IMG/VR virus record: IMGVR_UViG_3300046517_001855
Span: 1-27,566 of that record
Reading direction: 5' to 3' (one strand)
Length of the DNA stretch: 27,566 bases
Source: a virus
Shown one piece after another: positions 19,438-24,771 of this stretch. The translations under genes and the position numbers were made by a program. Under the pieces are notes generated by a model, which did not search any database, had not been told where the DNA came from, and was given only the letters and a program-made list of their open reading frames with translations. Within the stretch, counting starts at the first letter, position 1. Each line of letters starts with the position of its first letter.

Positions 19438-19634
19438 CACTTCACCTTCTGGCCAGCGGCTTCGTTGAAGGACGCGGCGAGTTCCCGGCACTCCTCCGGG
19501 GTGAGCGCGACGGTGAGCTTGGTTTTCCCCCCACCGTGGTTGTACCGGATGACCGTGAGGATCGCTCCGCGCATGGCGTGGACGTTGATGATGACCTTGC
19601 GGTGGTTGCCGTCGATCGTGGAGACGAGGGCCAT
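19437..19634 (-). CDS. Small hypothetical protein, 65 aa
   Basis: Not recognised. Beta-rich: MALVSTIDGNHRKVIINVHA, then ILTVIRYNHGGGKTKLTVAL and a helix TPEECRELAASFNEA. The C-terminal GQKVK mirrors the GQEVK end of the upstream protein because the two junctions are near-copies. The ATG overlaps the upstream stop (TGATG) and follows GGAGG. Confidence 0.68.
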   Translation of the reverse strand: MALVSTIDGNHRKVIINVHAMRGAILTVIRYNHGGGKTKLTVALTPEECRELAASFNEAAGQKVK

Positions 19635-20062
19635 CACTTCACCTCCTGGCCGTCGAGCGTGTAGACCCGCACGTCGAGCTGCGTCTCGGCGGTCTTGCTG
19701 GCGAGCTTCCTGGCCAGGTCCAGCCTCCCGCACCAGCCGTGGCAGCCATGCACCGACGCCGCCGAGGCGGCCAGCGTCGCCGCCAGGCGCTCCTCGTGGC
19801 AGGCGATCTCCTGGCGCACCCGGGCCAGGTACTCCGGGTAGAGGCTGCGCTGCTCCTCGTAGATGGCCCTGAGGGGCCCACCGGCGACCACCGCGGCGTA
19901 GTCGCGCTCCTGCTCCAGGTAGTAGGCCAGCTCGCGAGCCAGGCGCGCTCGAATCCAGCTGGGCTTGCCGCCGCGGGCGACGACAATGTGGGAGTAGGTG
20001 CGGTCGGTCGACCGCGAGAAGACGCCGACGGGGGTCGTGACGACGAGCTTAGGCTTGGCCAT
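19634..20062 (-). CDS. Conserved phage hypothetical protein, 142 aa
   Basis: The N-terminus MAKPKLVVTTPVGVFSRSTD, then RTYSHIVVARG, is a pattern I recognise from short phage proteins of unknown function. The middle is helical and charged (LEQERDYAAVVAGG ... YPEYLARVRQEIA) with a CHGWCG cysteine pair near residues 106-110. The gene overlaps its upstream neighbour by 14 bases. The end, VYTLDGQEVK, forms part of the repeated junction. Confidence 0.76.
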   Translation of the reverse strand: MAKPKLVVTTPVGVFSRSTDRTYSHIVVARGGKPSWIRARLARELAYYLEQERDYAAVVAGGPLRAIYEEQRSLYPEYLARVRQEIACHEERLAATLAASAASVHGCHGWCGRLDLARKLASKTAETQLDVRVYTLDGQEVK

Positions 20063-20258
20063 GGGTCCAGCTCCTCAGAGAAGCGCCGCCGAGCGCCAGG
20101 CGCCCAGCGGCCGGGTTGACATACTCGCGCGTGAACAGCAGGCGCCAGCTGGCCTGGCCGCGACGGCTCCAGGCGCTGACGACCAGGCGCCCGTCTCGCG
20201 TCCAGACCTGGGCCAGGCGCACGCTGACGTGGGCAGGGACGGGCTTAGAGGCGGCCAT
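20049..20258 (-). CDS. Small beta-rich protein, paralogue of the next gene, 69 aa
   Basis: Contains SVRLAQVWTRDGRLVVSAWS, then ASWRLLFTREYVNPAAGRLA. Compared with the adjacent 73-aa protein it shares the order RLAx-VW/VE-G, SxW, W-L-F-EYV and an Ala-rich helix at the same spacing, so the two are probably a diverged tandem duplication. Function unknown. It overlaps the next gene by 14 bases. Confidence 0.68.
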   Translation of the reverse strand: MAASKPVPAHVSVRLAQVWTRDGRLVVSAWSRRGQASWRLLFTREYVNPAAGRLALGGASLRSWTHGQA

Positions 20259-20466
20259 CGACCACGTCCTTCCCGGCCAGGAAGCGGCGCCGAGCGGCCT
20301 TGGCGGCCGCCAGGGTGACGTATTCCAGCTCGAACTGCAGCTGCCAGGGGCCGGTCGCGCCGCGTACCCAGCCCGACAGGTAGGCGCGACCGCCCTCCGC
20401 CTCGACCAGCTCAGCCAGGCGCATGACCAGGGGCTTGCCGTCGTCGACCAGCTCGGCGGCCTTCAC
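20245..20466 (-). CDS. Small protein, paralogue of its neighbour, 73 aa
   Basis: Contains VMRLAELVEAEGGRAYLSGW, then GPWQLQFELEYVTLAAAKAA and a basic end. The alignment with the 69-aa neighbour is described there. The GTG start overlaps the upstream stop (GTGA). Function unknown. Confidence 0.68.
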   Translation of the reverse strand: MKAAELVDDGKPLVMRLAELVEAEGGRAYLSGWVRGATGPWQLQFELEYVTLAAAKAARRRFLAGKDVVDGRL

Positions 20467-20774
20467 GAGCGCACCCCCGCCAGGTAGGCCGCGACGTTGC
20501 CGGGCGCCTCGACGACGCTGTACTCCCCGGTGCAGACGGCGACGTAGCCGTGGCCCAGGCCGCCGACGTGCCAGGCGCCATACCGGTCGCCCCGGCTCGC
20601 GTCGTGGAACCAGCCGAGCTTGGCGATCAGGGCGCGGATGGCCCGGATGTGGTTCGCCTCGCTGCCCAGGCTGTAGTCGTAGCCGACGGTCAGGCTCCCG
20701 GCCTCGCAGGACGCCTTGATCCGGGCGCCGCGGTGGTTGGTCGGACCGTGATACTTGGTCGAGATGGCTTGCAT
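20463..20774 (-). CDS. Conserved phage protein of unknown function, 103 aa
   Basis: MQAISTKYHGPTNHRGARIK, then ASCEAGSLTVGYDYSLGSEA and NHIRAIRALIAKLGW: I recognise this signature (MQAI-TKY-GPTN-RG-RI-A, YD ... NH-A-ALI-KLGW) from small proteins common in accessory regions of unrelated phages. Function unknown. AGGAG lies about 8 nt before the ATG, in a variant of the repeated leader. First gene after the 20.87-kb promoter. Confidence 0.82.
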   Translation of the reverse strand: MQAISTKYHGPTNHRGARIKASCEAGSLTVGYDYSLGSEANHIRAIRALIAKLGWFHDASRGDRYGAWHVGGLGHGYVAVCTGEYSVVEAPGNVAAYLAGVRS

Positions 20775-20858
20775 GGCGTGTGCTCCTCTGTGCCGACTGT
20801 GCTGGCGGCTCGTGTCCCGCGGCGCGCGTCGTGCCCGCCGCGTCGAGACCAGGACACT

Positions 20859-20917
20859 ACCTTACTACCATATGCAAGTGGCTGTCAATACATATGCCTG
20901 TGCGCGACAAGCATAGG
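20859..20917 (-). promoter_or_regulatory. CATATG-box promoter at 20.87 kb with three boxes
   Basis: On the minus strand, TTGACA (20883-20888), 18-bp spacer, TAAGGT (20859-20864). Boxes are CATATG in the spacer (20869-20874), CATATG upstream of the -35 (20891-20896) and CATAGG farther out (20912-20917), spaced 22 and 21 bp, on one face of the helix. It drives the 20.8-19.2 kb unit. Confidence 0.75.
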
Positions 20918-20968
20918 TCCAGACGCCCAGCACTCACAGCTCGACCACATACCTCGACCATCTCACCG

Positions 20969-21211
20969 TAAGTGAGGCAAAACTCGAGACCCCCGAAAAC
21001 GCGCTGGCGCCACGAACGCAGGCTCGGTCGACCGAACCCCGCGGAAAACCGGCGGCGTCGCTCCTGAGGCATCCTCGTGGCTCCTAGGGCCTGTGGAAAA
21101 GTGACCTTTTTGCCTCACTTAGCCTGTGCATAACCTGTGGACGTGCCTGTGCAAAACGCATTACAGATTGTAATATCGCGGTATTCGCTCAGTGTTTCCG
21201 CGTGGTTTCGC
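20969..21211. other. Candidate origin: inverted repeats and DnaA-box-like sites
   Basis: TAAGTGAGGCAAAA (20969-20982) and its exact complement (21108-21121) form a 14-bp inverted pair 125 bp apart. Between and after them CCTGTGSA occurs at 21090, 21123, 21134 and 21146. On the minus strand these read TTTTCCACA, TTATGCACA (a perfect TTATNCACA DnaA box), a poor copy, and TTTTGCACA. A/T-rich dyads ATTACA-GAT-TGTAAT and AATATCGCGGTATT follow at about 21160-21185. Origin function is inferred. Confidence 0.5.
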
Positions 21212-22096
21212 CTGCTTTCGCCCCGTCTGGCCTTGCGGCTGGGCTGGCAGGGTTCAGCTGGCTGGCCAGCTCAGCTTGGTGTGCAGCTATGGCAACCGTT
21301 GCCATAGCTGGCCAGGTTGACGGCCGAGTCGCTTGGCGGGCGTTCGAGGGCGGCGTGGAGGGCGGTGTATCGAAGCCCAGCTCAGCAGGCGGCCCGTGGC
21401 CAGGCGCCAGCTCAGCCGTAGCGGCCAGCTCGACCGTAGCCAGCTCAGCCGTAGTCACAGCCGAGCTTCAACCTCGACCACAGCCACAGCCGGGCTTCAA
21501 CCTCGACCGTTCCAGCTCGACCGGTCGGCGGCGCCTCGACGCGCGCGACCAGGCCCTGGCCCGCCTCGACGCCCTGGCACGCCGCTTGCCGCGAGCCGCG
21601 ACAGCCTCAGTGTCTGATAAGAGTTATTATGTTAACTAGCAAGTCGTTGCAAACAAAGGACTTAGCCCTGCTGAGCTACGGATCTGGCCTCACTTTCGCC
21701 TCGCCAGGCGCTCGAACGGCCGCGGCGCCGCCCTCGACGAGGCGCCCGCGCGAGGCGTCCTGGCCCGCCAGCCCCCCAGCCCAGCCGCACACCAGCCCAG
21801 CAGCACACCAGCTCAGCCGGGCAGCAGCTCATCCGTTCCTACGGCTGGGCTTGTAGCTCGACCGCGGCCACGGCAGAGGTTGTAGCTCAGCCATTGTCCG
21901 CGGGCACCCGGCCCCAGCTCCTAGGAGCAGGCGCACCCGACTCCAGCTATATTTTTTTCACTAGAATTTTTCCCCTTGGGCAAGCCCACACGACCACATC
22001 TGGTCGTCTCGCCTTGCCTTGTGACCTCCCCTGTCACGCCTCCAGGCGCAGGGGGGACTAGACAAGCCTGCAGCTCTGCGTGGACGCTGGTCCCTC
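21189..22096. repeat. AGCT-rich non-coding repeat field at the strand switch
   Basis: About 900 bp between leftward and rightward genes with no supported gene. Eighteen AGCT tetramers lie in 21241-21960, where about three are expected by chance. Units include GCCAGCTCAGCCGTAG (21406-21421, 21439-21454), a variant GCCAGCTCGACCGTAG between them (21424-21439), and GCTTCAACCTCGACC (21465-21479, 21494-21508). A/T-rich patches occur at 21615-21660 and 21948-21975, and GCTCCTAGGAGC and ACGACCA-CATC-TGGTCGT dyads occur toward 22.0 kb. No convincing rightward promoter was found. Confidence 0.7.
21284..21310. promoter_or_regulatory. 27-bp near-perfect palindrome, likely operator
   Basis: Two perfect 13-bp arms (CAGCTATGGCAAC and complement) around a single central C. 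This is the longest dyad in the window and lies inside the repeat field, clear of any promoter I can see. It could bind a dimeric protein or form a cruciform. Confidence 0.65.
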
Positions 22097-22468
22097 ATGT
22101 TCAAGGCACTCACCTCCGCGCTCCTGCTCCGGCGCACCGTGGCCGCCCTCGACCGCATCGCGGCCACCCTCGACCGCCAGGCCGCCGCCCTCGACCGCCT
22201 GACCGACCGCTTCGCCCCCGCGCTCCCCCTCGACGACTCCACGGCCACCCGCGCCCGCATCCGCCGCGACACCGGCCTCAGCCACGTCGACCCCGACGAC
22301 CTCGCGGCCGCCCTCGCCTACGTCACCCGCACCGAAGCCGACACCGGCCACACCCCCGACGAGGAGGAGATCATGCTGCACCTGGGCGACGAGCGCACCC
22401 GCGACCTCGCCGAGCGCCTGACCAGCCGCGAAGACGACCTCGCTCGCCTCGCGGAGGCCCGCCGATGA
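22097..22468 (+). CDS. Small hypothetical protein, 123 aa
   Basis: Unknown function. A helical N-terminus with a repeating LDR-A-LDRQ pattern (VAALDRIAATLDRQAAALDR) suggests a coiled coil. The acidic C-terminal half includes DEEEIMLHLGDERTRDLAER. It is the first gene of the rightward packaging region. There is no clear Shine-Dalgarno site before this ATG, so the start is less certain. It ends in an ATGA overlap with a 25-aa mini-gene. I recognise the N-terminal pattern as common in phages near head genes, no more. Confidence 0.68.
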   Translation: MFKALTSALLLRRTVAALDRIAATLDRQAAALDRLTDRFAPALPLDDSTATRARIRRDTGLSHVDPDDLAAALAYVTRTEADTGHTPDEEEIMLHLGDERTRDLAERLTSREDDLARLAEARR

Positions 22469-22542
22469 CTCCAGCGATGTTCGAACGCCCACGCCGCGCA
22501 TCTTCGAAGATCCTGCGGATGCGCCTGGAGGCCCGCCGATGA
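22465..22542 (+). CDS. Mini-gene, 25 aa
   Basis: Encodes MTPAMFERPRRASSKILRMR then LEARR, short and very basic. Both ends overlap neighbours at ATGA. The two junctions share GGAGGCCCGCCGATGAC (22453-22469 and 22527-22543), so both carry a well-spaced GGAGG. Translation is likely from these signals, but it could be a by-product of a duplicated junction rather than a functional protein. Confidence 0.5.
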   Translation: MTPAMFERPRRASSKILRMRLEARR

Positions 22543-22724
22543 CCCCCGACGACCCCAAGCACGCGCCGCCCTACGCCGTCCCGCCGGTCGACCGCGCCGA
22601 GGTCGCGCGCTTCCTGCGCGAGCAACCGCCGCTCGACGTCCCGCGGCGCCAGATTGACCGCCCGGTGCCGGGCCTGGTCGCCGCTGGCCTGCTGGGCGGC
22701 CGCATCGTCCGGCGCTTCGAGTAG
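22539..22724 (+). CDS. Small hypothetical protein, 61 aa
   Basis: Not recognised. Pro-rich N-terminus (MTPDDPKHAPPYAVPPVDRA), then EVARFLREQPPLDVPRRQID and a short hydrophobic end (LVAAGLLGGRIVRRFE). GGAGG lies 7 nt before the ATG in the duplicated junction. It precedes the candidate small terminase gene by 11 bases. Confidence 0.66.
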   Translation: MTPDDPKHAPPYAVPPVDRAEVARFLREQPPLDVPRRQIDRPVPGLVAAGLLGGRIVRRFE

Positions 22725-22735
22725 GAGCCAGGCGC

Positions 22736-23500
22736 ATGCCCAAGCCGCAGAAGCGCTCGCCGGTCGCCAAGGTCGCCCCACGCGCCCCACGACAGTCCAC
22801 CGCGCTGACGTCCCAGGAACTCGACCTCTCGGACGCCGCGGTCGACCTCTTCACCCGCGCGGTCGGCGGGCGCCAGAAGCTCATGGCCACCCTCGCGGTC
22901 GCCGACACCGACGGCCACGTCGACAAGGTCATCAACTGCCTGCTCGACCCGGCCTACCAGGCCTGGCCCCTGCGCAAGATCTGCATCTACGCCGGGATCA
23001 CCGTCGCCGACCTCTTCGCCAGCTACAAGCGCGCCCTCTTCGTCCAGGCGCACATCGACGCCGCGCACCGCATCATCACGCAGCTGCCGCCGGTGGTCGA
23101 CGACGTCATGCGCCGCGCCGCCCCGCAGCCCATCCCCTGCCGCTGCCAGGCCGCCCCGCCACCACCGCCCGACAGCCCGCCCGCGAAACCCTGTCTTGAC
23201 TGCGGCGGCACCGGCACCGTCATGACCGAGCCCAACGTCGAGCGCCAGAAGCTCGCCCTCCAGCTCGCGCACCTCATCGAGCCGCGCGCGGGTGTCATCG
23301 TCCAGCAGAACGCCATCGCCGCCGGGTCGACCGCCCTCGCCTCGACCGCCCCCGGCAGCCTCGAACAGCTGCAACAAGTGGTCGGCGACCTCCTCTTCAC
23401 CCCTGGCCGCGTGCGCGCCGCCGCCCCCGGCGGCTCCGCCACCACCATCGACGTCACGCCCACGCCCCAGACTCCTGCTCCCCACGAGGCGACGCCATGA
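22736..23500 (+). CDS. Candidate small terminase subunit, 254 aa
   Basis: Position two main genes before the large terminase and a central helix-turn-helix-like stretch (RKICIYAGITVADLFASYKR, about 80-99) suggest DNA recognition for packaging. A later zinc-like site, C135-x-C137 and C153-x2-C156 in CLDCGGTGT, resembles a DnaJ-type zinc ribbon, unusual for small terminases. The last 60 residues are Ala/Pro/Thr-rich. AGGAG lies about 9 nt before the ATG. The name rests on position and HTH; a transcription-factor-like or scaffold role is possible. Confidence 0.55.
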   Translation: MPKPQKRSPVAKVAPRAPRQSTALTSQELDLSDAAVDLFTRAVGGRQKLMATLAVADTDGHVDKVINCLLDPAYQAWPLRKICIYAGITVADLFASYKRALFVQAHIDAAHRIITQLPPVVDDVMRRAAPQPIPCRCQAAPPPPPDSPPAKPCLDCGGTGTVMTEPNVERQKLALQLAHLIEPRAGVIVQQNAIAAGSTALASTAPGSLEQLQQVVGDLLFTPGRVRAAAPGGSATTIDVTPTPQTPAPHEATP

Positions 23501-23997
23501 CCAGCCCCGAGCCCGAAGACCCCGCGATGCTGAGCCCCTTCTCGCCTCAGCCCCGCGGCACCCGCGTCCGTATCCTCCCCGCCGACGAGTGGGACCGCCT
23601 GCTGCCGATCGAGCCCTTCGCCACCCGCGGCCTCCCCGACGACCCCGGCTGCTGGGCCGTCCTCGTGGTCGAGCAGGTCGGCCTCGACGGCGAACCGGTC
23701 ATCGTCGGCACCTGCTCCCTCTTCACCGCCATGCACTGGGACGCCTGGTGGGTCGACGACACCCTCCCCGGCGGCACCCGCGGGGTCGTCCTGCGCCAGC
23801 TCCTCACCGCAGGCCTCCAGTCCTTCAAGGACGCCGACATCCAGCAGGTCTACTGCGGCGCCGAAGACGCCACCCCCGAGGTCGCGGCCCTCCTCGAACG
23901 CTTCCGCTTCACGCCCGCCGCGGGTCGGCTCTTCGTCCTCCAGGTCGCCGACGCCCCCGGGGCGCTCCGCCTCGGCTCACTACAGGAGGGACACTGA
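23497..23997 (+). CDS. GNAT-like acetyltransferase-fold protein, 166 aa
   Basis: Residues from about 60 read like a GNAT domain: VIVGTCSLFT (beta4), WWVDDTLPGGTRGVVLRQLL (a GTRG loop where the acetyl-CoA pyrophosphate loop normally lies), then QVYCGAED and TPEVAALLERFRFTP near the end. The first 40 residues are Pro/Glu-rich. The usual Q/R-x2-G-x-G/A motif is only approximate, so catalytic activity is uncertain. It overlaps the upstream gene (ATGA). Role in phage unknown; modification of a protein or a structural use of the fold are both possible. Confidence 0.5.
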   Translation: MTSPEPEDPAMLSPFSPQPRGTRVRILPADEWDRLLPIEPFATRGLPDDPGCWAVLVVEQVGLDGEPVIVGTCSLFTAMHWDAWWVDDTLPGGTRGVVLRQLLTAGLQSFKDADIQQVYCGAEDATPEVAALLERFRFTPAAGRLFVLQVADAPGALRLGSLQEGH

Positions 23998-23999
23998 CC

Positions 24000-24074
24000 A
24001 TGCGCGCCAGGGACACCCCGAAAACAACCCCCCGCGTTTTCCCACCCTGTCCGTTGACAGGGACCCGAGGTTAG
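24000..24074 (+). CDS. Possible mini-gene or leader peptide, 24 aa
   Basis: MRARDTPKTTPRVFPPCPLT then GTRG, preceded by AGGAGG about 10 nt upstream, in the gap before the Gly/Pro-rich protein. Its 3' end holds a hairpin, CCCTGTC-CGTT-GACAGGG (24045-24062). It could be a leader peptide, or the strong site may be incidental. Confidence 0.3.
   Translation: MRARDTPKTTPRVFPPCPLTGTRG
24045..24062 (+). promoter_or_regulatory. Hairpin before the Gly/Pro-rich gene
   Basis: CCCTGTC/GACAGGG, a perfect 7-bp stem with a 4-nt loop, 16 bases before the ATG at 24079. There is no T run, so it is not a clear terminator. It may affect ribosome access to the next gene. Confidence 0.45.
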
Positions 24075-24078
24075 GTCT

Positions 24079-24753
24079 ATGGGCGCCATGGCTTCAGCCT
24101 TTCAAGGACTCGCGGCCCCCGGCTCCGCCAGCCAGAAGGTCGGCCAGCTGGGCACCATGGGCCAGCAGGTCGGCGGCTTCGGCACCGGCAAGGGCGGCAA
24201 CGGCCGCGGCGTCCCTGGCTTCCAACCCAAACGCCCCGGCCTGAACCAGGTCGCCGGACAGCTCGGCCAGCTCGGCCAGCAGGTCGCCCCGCAGCTCGCG
24301 GGCGCGGCCCAGGGCGCGCTGCCGGGCGTCCAAGGCGCAATGGGCGCCGCAGGCACCGCGCCCACCCCTGGTGTCCAGCCCCAGCCCGCCAGCGCCCCCG
24401 GCATCGCCCCCGGCATCGCCCAGCTCGTCGGCGCGATGCAGCCGCAGCCCCAGGTCCAGCCCGGCGGCGCGACCGCCCCGCTCACGCCTGGTGCCGCGAT
24501 GGGCGGCGCCGGTCCGATGGCTCCTGGCCAGCGCTTCGCCCGCGGACGCCTCGGCGGCGGCGGCTTCGGGCCTCCCGGCACCTTCGGCGGTGGCTTCACC
24601 GGGCGCGCCCCCATGCAGGGTGGCGGCCTCGGCCAGGCCGCTCCGGCTACCTACCCAGCCCCCGAGCAGGCCCCCGCGGCCGCAGGCGGTGACCAGCCGC
24701 AGACCGCTCCCTGGTTCACCAAGATGGGCATGCCGCCCGGCGTCGTGTACTAG
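24079..24753 (+). CDS. Gly/Pro/Gln-rich low-complexity protein, 224 aa
   Basis: Made almost wholly of Gly, Ala, Pro and Gln, with repeated units such as QLGQLGQQVA, APGIAPGIAQ and GQRFARGRLGGGGFG. It has no membrane segment and no known domain, and is probably disordered. The C-terminus, PWFTKMGMPPGVVY, is the only ordered-looking part. It lies directly before the large terminase. Possible roles are a packaging accessory, a scaffold-like protein or a condensate-forming protein. GAGG lies about 10 nt before the ATG. Not recognised. Confidence 0.75.
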   Translation: MGAMASAFQGLAAPGSASQKVGQLGTMGQQVGGFGTGKGGNGRGVPGFQPKRPGLNQVAGQLGQLGQQVAPQLAGAAQGALPGVQGAMGAAGTAPTPGVQPQPASAPGIAPGIAQLVGAMQPQPQVQPGGATAPLTPGAAMGGAGPMAPGQRFARGRLGGGGFGPPGTFGGGFTGRAPMQGGGLGQAAPATYPAPEQAPAAAGGDQPQTAPWFTKMGMPPGVVY

Positions 24754-24771
24754 CCCAGACCTGAGCCCTGC

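Noticed and set aside
17881-19872. A 663-codon open frame on the plus strand
   Set aside because: It runs antisense to four leftward genes with good ribosome sites, crosses the 19.1-kb promoter, and reads as Ala/Val/Asp/Gly-rich sequence typical of antisense frames in high-GC DNA.
20857-21072. A 71-codon frame on the minus strand with AGGAG upstream
   Set aside because: Its 3' part covers the 20.87-kb promoter, its third-position GC is lower than that of neighbours, and it shows no recognisable domain. The region is better explained as regulatory DNA.
21202-21639. A 145-codon plus-strand frame in the repeat field
   Set aside because: No ribosome site, Ala/Ser/Val-rich composition that follows the DNA repeats, and it includes the 27-bp palindrome.
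21640-21690. tRNA-like TAGCTCAG and GAGCTA sequences near 21.67 and 21.87 kb
   Set aside because: These recall a tRNA D-arm, but no T-arm (GGTTCGAATCC-type), anticodon stem or acceptor pairing follows. They are part of the AGCT repeats.
24055-24083. TTGACA, 18 bp, TATGGG on the plus strand
   Set aside because: The spacing fits, but the -10 is poor and would overlap the start codon of the Gly/Pro-rich gene. The TTGACA is part of a hairpin.
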